Shown in pieces: positions 18,797-26,374 of a stretch of 64,000 bases of DNA (positions are counted from its first letter, which is position 1; every line of letters begins with the position of its first letter). The DNA comes from Pseudonocardia sp. 73-21 (lineage in GTDB: Bacteria; Actinomycetota; Actinomycetes; Mycobacteriales; Pseudonocardiaceae): contig NZ_MKVV01000098.1 of NCBI RefSeq assembly GCF_001899645.1, positions 125,489 to 189,488 on the forward strand, read 5' to 3'. The notes under the pieces were generated by a model that saw only the letters and a program-made list of their open reading frames with translations, was not told the DNA's origin and did not search any database. A program made the translations under genes and the position numbers.

Positions 18797-19138
18797 ATGT
18801 CAGGCGGCAACGCGATCCGCGGCACCAGGGTGGGTGCCGGTCCGATGGGCGAGTCCGAGCGCGGCGAGACCGCCGCCCGGCTGCACATCCCGTACTACTG
18901 CACCAACGGGCACGTCACCACGCCGTCGTTCGCGGCCGACGCGGAGATCCCCGACTCGTGGGACTGCCCGCGCTGCGGCCTCCCCGGCGGCCAGGACAAC
19001 ACCAACCCGCCGGCCGCGCCCCGCACGGAGCCGTACAAGACCCACCTCGCGTACGTGAAGGAGCGCCGCAGCGACGCCGACGGCGCGGCCATCCTCGAGG
19101 AGGCTCTCGGCCGGCTGCGAGCGTCCCGGGAGCTGTAG
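18797..19138 (+). CDS. rbpA: RNA polymerase-binding protein RbpA
   Basis: Actinobacterial transcription factor that binds the principal sigma factor and stabilises open complexes. The 113-residue protein has the N-terminal tail (NAIRGTRVGAGPMGESERGE), the zinc-binding core domain with YYCTNGH and WDCPRCGLPGG (Cys, His and CxxC ligands), a basic linker (APRTEPYKTHLAYVKERR) and the C-terminal sigma-interacting helix EEALGRLRASREL. I prefer ATG 18797 over ATG 18791 because GAGGAG abuts the first ATG but is six bases from the second. Confidence 0.93.
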   Translation: MSGGNAIRGTRVGAGPMGESERGETAARLHIPYYCTNGHVTTPSFAADAEIPDSWDCPRCGLPGGQDNTNPPAAPRTEPYKTHLAYVKERRSDADGAAILEEALGRLRASREL

Positions 19139-19144
19139 GTCCCG

Positions 19145-19942
19145 GTGGGCATCCGCGCGGCACTGCGGGCCCGGCTGGTGCGGGCGGTGGACGAGTCCGT
19201 CGCCCGGCACCGGTCGGAGCAGACCGAGGAGCTCGTCGCCCGGCTCCGCGCGGAGTTCCGCGCGGAGGCAGACCGGGTGGCCGACCGGGTGCTCGAGGAG
19301 CTGCGCGCCGTCGAGATCCGCGACCGACGCGACACCTTCGCGGCCGCGGAACGCGAGGCCGTGGCGTCCACCGCCCGGTTCGTGCAGCGGGAGATGACCG
19401 GGGCCCGCCACTTCGGCCATCCCCACGCCACCCTCGAACACGCGCTCTCCCTGGCGCCGACGGGCGGCATGGCGCTGGAGTTCGGGGTCTACACGGGCAC
19501 CACGCTGAAGATCATCGCTGCCCGGCGCGAGGGTGGCGTGTTCGGCTTCGACTCCTTCGACGGCCTGCCGGAGGACTGGCGGGCCGGGTTCGCCTGCGGC
19601 ACGTTCGACGTCGAGGCGCCGCCGGAGGTGCCGGGCGCGGACCTGGTGGTGGGTCTGTTCGACGAGTCGCTTCCGGGCTTCCTGGCGGCGCACCCGGGCC
19701 CGGTGGACCTCCTGCACGTCGACGCCGACCTGTACGGCTCGGCCGTCACGGTGCTGGAGCAGGTCGGGCCGCGGCTGCGGCCGGGCAGCGTCGTGGTGTT
19801 CGACGAGTTCTTCAACTACCCCGGCTGGAAGGCCCACGAGGCCCGCGCCTGGGCCGAGTACGTCGCGGCGTACGGCGTGGGCTTCACCTACGAGGCGTAC
19901 ACGCTCGACAACGAGCAGGTGGTCGTCCGGATCACCGGCTGA
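19145..19942 (+). CDS. Class I SAM-dependent methyltransferase (TylF-like)
   Basis: The 265-residue protein has a charged helical N-terminus (about 1-85, possible coiled coil) and a methyltransferase domain: MALEFGVYTGTTLKIIA is the SAM-binding motif I, then GFDSFDGLPEDWRAGF, a pattern seen in macrocin O-methyltransferase-like enzymes, DLLHVDADLYGS with candidate metal-binding aspartates, and VVFDEFFNYPGWKAHE. The substrate is unknown. It starts six bases after rbpA and its 3' end overlaps the convergent sigma-factor gene by 11 bases. Confidence 0.8.
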   Translation: MGIRAALRARLVRAVDESVARHRSEQTEELVARLRAEFRAEADRVADRVLEELRAVEIRDRRDTFAAAEREAVASTARFVQREMTGARHFGHPHATLEHALSLAPTGGMALEFGVYTGTTLKIIAARREGGVFGFDSFDGLPEDWRAGFACGTFDVEAPPEVPGADLVVGLFDESLPGFLAAHPGPVDLLHVDADLYGSAVTVLEQVGPRLRPGSVVVFDEFFNYPGWKAHEARAWAEYVAAYGVGFTYEAYTLDNEQVVVRITG

Positions 19943-21080
19943 TCTGCTGGCTGATCCGCGCCGCCTGCCGGGTGAGGTGGCGGCGCTCGGCGAGGTTGGG
20001 CGCGGACCGCGCCGCGTCGGCGTACAGCCGGGCGGCGACCGGCAGGTCTCCGGCCTTCTCGTGGAGATACGCCGAGGCCGCGGTGTGGCGGGGCAGTCCG
20101 GGGTCCACCTCGGCCAGGGCCGCGAGCCCGGCCGACGGGCCGTCGGCCTCGCCGACCGCGACGGCCCGGTTGAGCGCGACCACCGGGCTCCCGGTGAGCC
20201 TCAGCAGCTCGTCGTACCAGCCGACGATCTGCGCCCAGTCGGTCTCCTCGGCGCGCGGCGCGTCGGCGTGCAGCGCGGCGATGGCGGCCTGGGCCTGGTA
20301 CTCGCCGAGCCGGTCGCGGGCCAGCGCCGCCTGCAGGATCGCGACGCCCTCGGCGATGAGCGCGGTGTCCCAGCGGGAGCGGTCCTGCCCGGCCAGGGGA
20401 ACGAGGCTGCCGTCGTCGCGGGTCCGGGCCGGGCGGCGGGCGTGGTGCAGCAGCATCAACGCCAGCAGCCCGGCGGTCTCCTCGTCCCGGGTCACCGACG
20501 CCAGCTGCCGGGCGAGCCGGATCGCCTCGGCCGCCAGGTCGACGTCGCCGGTGTACCCCTCGTTGAAGACCAGGTAGAGCACGCGGAGCACGGTCGCCGG
20601 ATCGCCCGGCTGGTCGAACCGCACGTCGGCGACCGTCCGCTTGGCCCGGCTGATCCGCTGCGCCATCGTCGCCTCCGGCACGAGGTAGGCGGCGGCGATC
20701 TGCCGGGTGGTCAGCCCGCCGACGGCGCGCAGCGTGAGCGCCACCGCGGATGCCGGCGTCAGCGACGGGTGGGCGCACAGGAAGAACAGAGCCAACGTGT
20801 CGTCCGCGCTCTCGGTGGGCCCGGGCGGCGGCTCGGTCTCGACCCGCTCCTCCCGGTGCCGGCGCGAGGTCTCGGCGCGGTGGGCGTCGAGGAACTTGCG
20901 CCAGGCCACCGTGACCAGCCAACCCTTCGGGTCGGCCGGCTGCTGCTCCGCCCACGTCCGCGTGGCCTGGAGGAGCGCCTCCTGCACGGCGTCCTCGGCC
21001 GTCGCGAAGTCCACCCCGCGACGCACGAGGACGCCGGTCACCGCGGGCGTCAGCTCCCGCAGCAGCAGCTCGTCGATCAC
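19932..21080 (-). CDS. ECF42-type RNA polymerase sigma factor with C-terminal extension
   Basis: The 382-residue protein has a sigma-2 region (EDAVQEALLQATRTWAEQQP, PKGWLVTVAWRKFLDAHRAE) and a sigma-4 region (TLRAVGGLTTRQIAAAYLVP, EATMAQRISRAKRTVADV), then a roughly 200-residue helical, TPR-like extension characteristic of the ECF42 group. In that group the extension replaces an anti-sigma factor in control and the sigma gene is paired with a DGPF/YCII gene, which is exactly what lies four bases upstream here. Targets are probably its own DGPF gene. Convergent overlap with the methyltransferase gene. Confidence 0.88.
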   Translation of the reverse strand: MIDELLLRELTPAVTGVLVRRGVDFATAEDAVQEALLQATRTWAEQQPADPKGWLVTVAWRKFLDAHRAETSRRHREERVETEPPPGPTESADDTLALFFLCAHPSLTPASAVALTLRAVGGLTTRQIAAAYLVPEATMAQRISRAKRTVADVRFDQPGDPATVLRVLYLVFNEGYTGDVDLAAEAIRLARQLASVTRDEETAGLLALMLLHHARRPARTRDDGSLVPLAGQDRSRWDTALIAEGVAILQAALARDRLGEYQAQAAIAALHADAPRAEETDWAQIVGWYDELLRLTGSPVVALNRAVAVGEADGPSAGLAALAEVDPGLPRHTAASAYLHEKAGDLPVAARLYADAARSAPNLAERRHLTRQAARISQQISR

Positions 21081-21084
21081 CGGA

Positions 21085-21492
21085 TCACTCGGTGACGGTC
21101 GGCGCCTCGCCCATGAACGGGCGCAGCTCGAGCCACTCGTGGATCGGCTTGCCGCCGGCGCCGGGTGCGGCCGACAGCTCGCCGGCGAGCTCCAGCGCCC
21201 GCTCGTAGGTGTCGACGTCGATGATCATCCAGCCGGCGATGAGGTCCTTCGTCTCCGCGAACGGCCCGTCGGTGACCGGCGGCCGGCCCTCGCCGTCGTG
21301 GCGGACGAAGGTGCCCTCGGGGGAGAGCGCCTGGCTGCTGACGTACTCGCCGGTGCCCTCGAGCCGGGCGGCGAAGTCGTTCATGTACCGGAAGTGGTCC
21401 TCGACCTCGCCCGGCGTCCACTGGTCCATCGGGACGTCGTTGACGGCCTCGGGGGCGCCGCGGTAGTGCTTGAGAAGCAGGTACTTCGCCAT
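21085..21492 (-). CDS. DGPF/YCII-domain protein, ECF42 partner
   Basis: The 135-residue protein has the YCII-like ferredoxin fold, with MAKYLLLKHYRGAPE at the start and the signature VTDGPFAETKDLIAGWMIID. Such proteins accompany ECF42 sigma factors and are usually their main target; biochemical function is not established. ATG 21492 is preceded by GAGGAG at a spacing of seven. An in-frame extension to 21570 is rejected as basic low complexity. Confidence 0.87.
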   Translation of the reverse strand: MAKYLLLKHYRGAPEAVNDVPMDQWTPGEVEDHFRYMNDFAARLEGTGEYVSSQALSPEGTFVRHDGEGRPPVTDGPFAETKDLIAGWMIIDVDTYERALELAGELSAAPGAGGKPIHEWLELRPFMGEAPTVTE

Positions 21493-21586
21493 GGTGGTTC
21501 TCCTCGGTCCGGTGCGGCCCCGGTGGCCGCATCCGCCCCTGGGACGGAGCCGCCCCGTCGTTCTCGACACCGGGGCCGGAGTACTT

Positions 21587-22105
21587 CTAGGACGTTCTCC
21601 CGATCGCCGTCAGCTGCTGGGTGAAGGCCACGGCCAGGCGCGCGGTGGTGGTGCCGGGCGGCACCGCGGAGGACGCGACCGTCACCACCCGCCCGCCCTG
21701 CACGAGCGCGGCGTACACGCCGTCGCCGTCGAAGCGGCACACGAACCCGCCGTCGGCCGCCTTCACGTCCGCCCGGGACCCGCTCTCGCACAGCTGGGCG
21801 ATCGTGTCGAGCTCGCTGGCGGCGTCGTCGGTGGACGAGGTGACGTCGACGGCCAGGAAACCGGCCGGACCGGGGTTGCCGGCGGGGTCGTAGACGCAGC
21901 GGGTGTCGGTGGCCATCGACTGGTCCGGGATCCAGGTGACGCCGGTGGTGGCGGCCAGCTCCGCGCCGTCGAGCAGGCACGCGGCCGGGGGTGCGGGCGG
22001 CTGGGCCTGCGGGACGGGCTCGGCGGGCTCACTCGTGCACCCCGTGAGCAGGCCGGCGGCCACGAGCAGCACTCCCGCGGTCGCCAGTCCCCCCGTCCGG
22101 TGCAC
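21587..22105 (-). CDS. Small secreted lipoprotein (DUF3558-like)
   Basis: The 172-residue precursor begins MHRTGGLATAGVLLVAAGLL and has the lipobox LLTGC at residues 19-23, followed by a Pro/Ala/Glu linker. The mature domain has four further cysteines (ACLLDG, TRCVYD, QLCESG, FVCRFD), likely two disulfides, and resembles the actinobacterial DUF3558 lipoproteins. Function unknown. It is downstream of the glutathione peroxidase gene on the same strand (28-base gap) and may share its transcript. Confidence 0.75.
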   Translation of the reverse strand: MHRTGGLATAGVLLVAAGLLTGCTSEPAEPVPQAQPPAPPAACLLDGAELAATTGVTWIPDQSMATDTRCVYDPAGNPGPAGFLAVDVTSSTDDAASELDTIAQLCESGSRADVKAADGGFVCRFDGDGVYAALVQGGRVVTVASSAVPPGTTTARLAVAFTQQLTAIGRTS

Positions 22106-22133
22106 GGGCCCAGGGTGCCATGCGGGTCCGGTG

Positions 22134-22613
22134 CTAGCCGAGCGCGGCCTCGATGGCGGCCGTGACCTCGCGCGACATGGGCTCGGTGCGCGGCCGGAAA
22201 CGTGCCAGCACCGTGCCGTCCGGGCCGACGAGGAACTTCTCGAAGTTCCACTGCACGTCGCCCGCGGTGCCGTCGGCGTCGGGGGTGGTGGTGAGCTCGG
22301 CGTAGAGCGGGTGCCGGCCGGCGCCGTTGACGTCGATCTTCTCGGTCATCGGGAAGCTGACGCCGTAGGTGGTGGAGCAGAACGTCGCGATCTCCGCAGG
22401 AGTGTCGGGCTCCTGGCCGCCGAACTGGTTGCACGGCACGCCGAGGACGGTGAATCCGCGGTCGGCGTAGCGCTCCTGCAGCTGCTCGAGCCCGGTGTAC
22501 TGCGGGGTGAGGCCGCACCGGGAGGCGACGTTGACGATGAGCACCGTCTTGCCGGTGGGCGGGTCGAGCGGGGTGCCGTCGAGAGCCGCGATGGGGGTGT
22601 CGAGAAGGGGCAT
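22134..22613 (-). CDS. Glutathione peroxidase-family thiol peroxidase
   Basis: The 159-residue thioredoxin-fold peroxidase has NVASRCGLTPQY with cysteine rather than selenocysteine at the active site, GVPCNQFGGQEP with the catalytic Gln and a second Cys, and WNFEKFLVG with the catalytic Trp. Since actinobacteria lack glutathione, mycothiol or thioredoxin is the probable reductant (family knowledge). ATG 22613 has a TAGGGT box seven bases upstream and no Shine-Dalgarno, so it is likely leaderless. Divergent from trpB2 across 33 bases. Confidence 0.9.
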   Translation of the reverse strand: MPLLDTPIAALDGTPLDPPTGKTVLIVNVASRCGLTPQYTGLEQLQERYADRGFTVLGVPCNQFGGQEPDTPAEIATFCSTTYGVSFPMTEKIDVNGAGRHPLYAELTTTPDADGTAGDVQWNFEKFLVGPDGTVLARFRPRTEPMSREVTAAIEAALG

Positions 22614-22620
22614 GATCTCG

Positions 22621-22640
22621 ACCCTACGTCGCGCTACTCT
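22621..22640. promoter_or_regulatory. Back-to-back -10 boxes of gpx and trpB2
   Basis: Minus strand TAGGGT (22621-22626) is seven bases from the gpx ATG; plus strand TACTCT (22635-22640) is six bases from the trpB2 ATG. The complete intergenic region is only 33 bases, so the two promoters overlap and each -35 must lie in the other gene. Inference from spacing. Confidence 0.5.
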
Positions 22641-22646
22641 CCGGAA

Positions 22647-23909
22647 ATGACGCGGTGGACGCTGCCCCCCTCCTCGATCCCCACGGCCTGGTTCAACGTG
22701 GTGCCCCATCTCGCGAGCCCCCCGCAGCCGCCGCTGCACCCGGGCACGCGGGAGCCGGTCGGCCCCGACGACCTCGCGCCGCTGTTCCCGATGGCGTTGA
22801 TCGGGCAGGAGGTGAGTGCGGAGCCGTGGATCGACATCCCCGGTGAGGTGCTCGACATCCTGAAGCTCTGGCGCCCGACGCCGCTGCAGCGGGCCGTCCG
22901 GCTGGAGAAGGCGCTGGGCACGCCGGCGCGCATCTACTTCAAGGACGAGTCCGGCTCGCCCGCGGGCAGCCACAAGACCAACACCGCGGTGCCGCAGGCG
23001 TTCTACAACAAGGCCGAGGGCATCACGCGCCTGTCGACGGAGACCGGCGCGGGGCAGTGGGGCACGGCGCTGTCGTTCGCGTGCGCGCAGTTCGACCTCG
23101 ACCTCAAGGTCTACATGGTCCGCGCCTCCTACGACCAGAAGCCCTACCGGCGCATCGCGATGGAGACGTGGGGCGGTGAGGTCGTCGCCTCCCCGGTCGA
23201 CGACCCGTCGCACCCCGGTTCGCTCGGCAACGCCATCTCCGACGCCGTGCGCGACTGCGTCGGCCGCGCCGACACCCACTACTCGCTGGGATCCGTTCTC
23301 AACCACGTGCTGCTGCACCAGACCGTGATCGGCATCGAGGCCAAGGAGCAGCTCGCGCTGGCGGGGGAGCGGCTGCCCGACGTCGTCATCGCGCCGTGCG
23401 GCGGGGGGTCCAACCTCGGCGGCATCGCGTTCCCGTTCGTGCCCGACGCGGACGTGCGGCTGCTGGCGGTGGAGCCGCTGTCGTGCCCGACGTTGACCCA
23501 GGGCGAGTTCGGCTACGACTTCGGCGACACCGAGGGCCTCACCCCGCTGCTGCCGATGTACAGCCTGGGCGCGAAGTTCGTACCACCGTCGATCCACGCG
23601 GGCGGGCTGCGCTACCACGGCGACTCGCCGCTGATCTCCCAGCTCGTGCGCGACGGGCGGATGGAGGCGGTGGCGTACCCGCAGGGCAAGGTGTTCGAGG
23701 CCGCCGTCCAGTTCGCCCGGACCGAGGGCAAGATCCCGGCGCCCGAGTGCGCGCACGCCATCCGCGCCGCGATCGACGAGGCACTGGCCGCGAAGGAGAC
23801 CGGTGAGGAGAAGGTCATCCTCTTCAACTACTGCGGCCACGGCTTCCTCGACCTCGCTGCGTACGACGAGTACAACAACGGCCGGCTGCCGGACGAGCAG
23901 GGCAGCTAG
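22647..23909 (+). CDS. TrpB2-type tryptophan synthase beta-like PLP enzyme
   Basis: The 420-residue protein is a TrpB2 (long-form, TrpA-independent) homologue. It has the PLP lysine motif SPAGSHKTNTAV, the ETGAGQWGTALSFACA segment, the phosphate cup CGGGSNLGGIAFPF, and HAGGLRYHGDSPLIS. TrpB2 proteins convert indole plus serine to tryptophan in vitro, and in vivo may use serine or O-phosphoserine; the main trpBA is expected elsewhere. ATG 22647 is probably leaderless. Its stop overlaps the convergent rhodanese stop (TAG/CTA). Confidence 0.9.
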   Translation: MTRWTLPPSSIPTAWFNVVPHLASPPQPPLHPGTREPVGPDDLAPLFPMALIGQEVSAEPWIDIPGEVLDILKLWRPTPLQRAVRLEKALGTPARIYFKDESGSPAGSHKTNTAVPQAFYNKAEGITRLSTETGAGQWGTALSFACAQFDLDLKVYMVRASYDQKPYRRIAMETWGGEVVASPVDDPSHPGSLGNAISDAVRDCVGRADTHYSLGSVLNHVLLHQTVIGIEAKEQLALAGERLPDVVIAPCGGGSNLGGIAFPFVPDADVRLLAVEPLSCPTLTQGEFGYDFGDTEGLTPLLPMYSLGAKFVPPSIHAGGLRYHGDSPLISQLVRDGRMEAVAYPQGKVFEAAVQFARTEGKIPAPECAHAIRAAIDEALAAKETGEEKVILFNYCGHGFLDLAAYDEYNNGRLPDEQGS

Positions 23910-24307
23910 CAGCCACAGGGCGCGGTGAGCGGATCGGCCGGGTGCTCCACGAGCCCGGCCGGTCCGTCCACCGCGAACCCCTCGCGCGACCAGTACTCGA
24001 ACCCGCCGATCATCTCCCGGACGTCGTAGCCGAGCCGCGCCAGCGCGAGGGCGGCGCGGGTGGCGCCGTTGCATCCGGGGCCCCAGCAGTAGGTGACCAC
24101 CGGGACGGCCGGGTCGAGCAGCACCTCGGCCCGGTCCGGGATCTCCGCGGTGGGCAGGTGGACGGCCCCGGGGATGTGGCCCTGGTTCCACGCGGCGGTG
24201 CTGCGGGAGTCGACCAGCACGAAGCCGCGCCCGGGGAGTGCGGCGTGGACGTCGGAGACGTCGGTCTGGAACGTGAGCCGGGCGGTGAAGAAGGCGACGG
24301 GGTCCAT
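23906..24307 (-). CDS. Rhodanese-like sulfurtransferase
   Basis: Single-domain rhodanese of 133 residues. The fold is seen in LVDSRSTAAWNQGHIPGAVHLP, and the active-site loop TYCWGPGCNGATRAA carries two cysteines, of which the first sits at the rhodanese catalytic position. Substrate unknown. ATG 24307 is chosen; an in-frame ATG at 24355 is possible but would put the start inside the putative operator. Neither has a good Shine-Dalgarno. Divergent from the Lrp-type regulator, which may control it. Confidence 0.82.
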   Translation of the reverse strand: MDPVAFFTARLTFQTDVSDVHAALPGRGFVLVDSRSTAAWNQGHIPGAVHLPTAEIPDRAEVLLDPAVPVVTYCWGPGCNGATRAALALARLGYDVREMIGGFEYWSREGFAVDGPAGLVEHPADPLTAPCGC

Positions 24308-24350
24308 GGCGGGAACGCTACGAGCGCACCCTCTCCTCGCGAAGACACAT

Positions 24351-24411
24351 TCCACGGTCCGACGCTGAACAGGTCAGGGAATCCACGGTATTGTCGGATG
24401 GTGGCCGTGGA
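24351..24411. promoter_or_regulatory. Three TCCACGG half-sites, probable Lrp-type operator
   Basis: TCCACGG occurs at 24351-24357 and 24382-24388, 31 bases (about three helical turns) apart, and its inverted copy CCGTGGA at 24405-24411. The cluster covers the intergenic region of the divergent rhodanese and Lrp genes and overlaps a TATTGT -10 box (24389-24394). This arrangement suits an oligomeric autoregulating Lrp/AsnC protein. Inference. Confidence 0.5.
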
Positions 24412-24898
24412 AAACCTGGACAATGTCGACTGGCGCCTGCTGGAGGCCCTGCAGCGCGACGGCCGGGCCAGCTACGCCGACCTGGGCCGGCTCGTCGGGC
24501 TCTCGCCCAGTGCCGTGACCGAGCGGGTGCGGCGGCTGGAGGACACCGGTGTGATCACCGGGTACGCCGCCGAGGTCGACCCGGAGAAGCTCGGGCTGAC
24601 GATCCTCGCGCTGGTGCGCCTGCGCTACCCGCACGGCAACTACAAGCCCTTCCACGCCCTGCTCGCCAGCACGCCTGAGGTGGGGGAGGCGCACCACGTC
24701 ACGGGCGAGGACTGCTTCGTGCTCACCGTCCGGGCCCGGTCCATGAAGCACCTGGAGGAGGTCACGGGCCGCGTCTCCGGCCTCGGCGCGGTCACCACGA
24801 GCGTCGTCTACTCCAGCCCGCTTCCCCGGCGGCCGGTGGTGGGCAGCGCGGTCGGGGCCAGCGGGGCAGCGGCGAGCGCGTCCCGCCGGCGGGCCTGA
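24398..24898 (+). CDS. Lrp/AsnC-family transcriptional regulator
   Basis: The 166-residue protein has the N-terminal winged helix-turn-helix (LDNVDWRLLEALQRDGRASY, ADLGRLVGLSPSAVTERVRR) and the C-terminal RAM effector domain (LGLTILALVRLRYPHGNYKP to the VVYSSPLPRRP strand), plus a disordered Ala/Ser tail. ATG 24398 and GTG 24401 are both possible; the latter is six bases from TATTGT and would suit a leaderless transcript. It probably senses an amino acid and regulates itself and the divergent rhodanese gene. Confidence 0.9.
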   Translation: MVAVENLDNVDWRLLEALQRDGRASYADLGRLVGLSPSAVTERVRRLEDTGVITGYAAEVDPEKLGLTILALVRLRYPHGNYKPFHALLASTPEVGEAHHVTGEDCFVLTVRARSMKHLEEVTGRVSGLGAVTTSVVYSSPLPRRPVVGSAVGASGAAASASRRRA

Positions 24899-24931
24899 GG
24901 GGCGGAGCCGACGGGCGGGCCTGAACGGCAG

Positions 24932-25114
24932 CGGTCTGCCGGTGGTGCGTCGGACGGTGGCGCGGTCTGGAGGTGGTGCGTCGGACGGTGGTGCGGTCAT
25001 GAGGTAGCGCGGTCGGACGGTGGCGCAGTCGGACGGTGGTGCGGTCAGGAGGTAGCGCGGTCGGACGGTGGCGCGGTCGGACGGTGGCGCAGTCGGACGG
25101 TGGCGCGGTCGGAC
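24932..25114. repeat. 16-bp tandem repeat array
   Basis: About eleven head-to-tail units with consensus CGGTCGGACGGTGGCG and variants CAGTCGGACGGTGGTG and CGGTCAGGAGGTAGCG. Higher-order repetition of roughly 48 bp is visible in the middle. No spacers, so not CRISPR. Length polymorphism between strains is likely. Confidence 0.9.
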
Positions 25115-25257
25115 CAGCCGGTCGCCTGGTGGGAGCGCTGTGCTGGTGGGAACACGGCCCGGTGTGCGCTCGCAGGGGACTGCGCCACTGGTGCTGGGTG
25201 GGCCGGTAGGGCGGGCTCGGCCGGTGCCGGGGCTCTCCGGTGCTGCGTCGAGCCGGA

Positions 25258-25425
25258 GATCGTCGGCGGCGCAGGGGTGACCATCACGTCGGGACCGGCA
25301 ACCGCACGGCAGACGGCTACGCGTCCCCGGCCGACGATCATGGCCACACGACCCGTTCACGATCGTCGTCCGGGGGCCGTGAACCGTACCCGACACGGTG
25401 CGAGGTCCCCAAGCGTTGATCATGC
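25258..25425. repeat. Two GATCATG-type repeat units (about 82 bp)
   Basis: GATCATGG at 25336 and GATCATGC at 25418 are 82 bases apart, with a degenerate GATCGTCGG at 25258. The interval contains the stem TTCACG/CGTGAA. The spacing matches the array at 47.3-47.8 kb, suggesting the same repeat family. Confidence 0.45.
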
Positions 25426-25634
25426 CGCTGGTGGTGGCCACCGCGGCGAACCCGGCGATCGGGGTGCTGGTGGGCGGCGCTCCTGGTGCGTCACCGGTGA
25501 GGCGCACTGCGAGCCGGCGCCGGAGCTGTGGTCGGTCGGTTGCGGCCGCTGACCTGCCTCACCGCTGACCTGCCTCACCGCTGTCCCACGCGCCGCTGGC
25601 CTCACCTCGCGCTGCCACCGCCCCCCCGGCCCGG

Positions 25635-25793
25635 CCCCCCGTTCCGGCAGCCCCCCGTTCCGGCAGCCCCCCGGCCGGGCACCCCCCGGCCCGGCTCCGC
25701 CTCCCCGGCCCGGCTCCGCCTCCCCGGCCCGGCTCCGCCCCGCCGCCTGGCTCCGCCCCGCCGCCTGGCTCCGCCCCGCCGCCCGGCACCGTC
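25635..25793. repeat. C-rich tandem repeats
   Basis: Three adjoining arrays on a C-rich strand: a 16-bp unit containing CCCCCCGTTCCGGCAG (two copies), a 19-bp unit CCCGGCTCCGCCTCCCCGG (two to three copies) and an 18-bp unit GCCGCCTGGCTCCGCCCC (about three copies). The strong strand asymmetry (almost no G runs on plus, C runs to seven) is unusual for this window. Confidence 0.85.
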
Positions 25794-25996
25794 CCCCGCG
25801 CCACTGCCGTCGCCTTGGGTACACCCGACCGAGAGTCGACTGCAACCACAGCGCGGCTTCGTCACGATCGACGCACTCAGGTGCTGCTCTCAGCGGAGCG
25901 GCGGCGAGATGGCGAACTCGGGCCGCGAGATGGCGAACCCGCCGGGGCGGATCGGGCGACTCGCCCTCCTGAATCGGGCGACTCGCGGGGAGCGGG

Positions 25997-26374
25997 TCAG
26001 CCGCCGAGGAGCTTCAGGAGGCTGCCGGGGCCTGTTGTCCCCGCGCCCACCGCTTCCACGCGGGCGCGGAGAGCGCGGTCGGCGGTCACCACCAGCACCG
26101 GGTCCGCCGCCAGCTCCGCGGTCAGAGCGGCGATCGTCGCGTCTCCGTCGGCCTCGGCCAGGACGATGTGGAAGCCCGGGGCGTCGGGGAGCAGGGCCCG
26201 CTTCGCCTTCCCCTCCAGCACCAGGTGCACCGTCAGAGGGGCGCCGGTCAGTCCGGTCAGGTCGGCCGACACCAGCTGCTCCGCCAGCCGCCGGGCCGCG
26301 CCCGGACGGTCGTGCCACCAGCCGTCCGGCCGCGAGCCCACGACGTTGGCGCCGTCGACGATCAGGTGGATCAC
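25997..26374 (-). CDS. NYN/PIN-like nuclease domain protein
   Basis: A 125-residue protein starting VIHLIVDGANVVGSRPDGWW, whose DGANV is the first acidic motif of NYN-domain RNases (YacP-like), with later acids at LAEADGDATI and VVTADRALRARV. The C-terminal LLKLLGG is also typical. Probably an RNase acting on RNA, substrate unknown. GTG 26374 overlaps the pgl stop (GTGA); a longer frame to 26545 is a shadow of pgl. It is the last gene of the pentose-phosphate operon. Confidence 0.82.
   Translation of the reverse strand: MIHLIVDGANVVGSRPDGWWHDRPGAARRLAEQLVSADLTGLTGAPLTVHLVLEGKAKRALLPDAPGFHIVLAEADGDATIAALTAELAADPVLVVTADRALRARVEAVGAGTTGPGSLLKLLGG

Larger units (their letters stand above)
24899..25996. 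other. 1.1-kb gene-free repeat-rich region
   Basis: I see no convincing gene here. The open frames are Pro/Arg/Thr-rich by-products of tandem repeats whose periods (16 bp and others) are not multiples of three. The region holds two separate tandem arrays and two GATCATG repeat units, listed individually. It separates the Lrp gene from the pentose-phosphate operon, where M. tuberculosis also has non-syntenic genes. Confidence 0.7.

Noticed and set aside
21493..21570. Longer N-terminus for the DGPF protein
   Set aside because: The extension is basic low complexity, and a good Shine-Dalgarno precedes the internal ATG at 21492.
24932..25114. CRISPR array
   Set aside because: Repeats are contiguous with no unique spacers, the unit is only 16 bp, and there are no cas genes.
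24374..25507. 377-codon minus-strand frame over the 16-bp repeat array, with repeated TAPPSDRATVRP motifs
   Set aside because: The repetition comes from a 16-bp DNA period cycling through frames (48 bp = 16 codons); no start signal, and it runs into the antisense of the Lrp gene.
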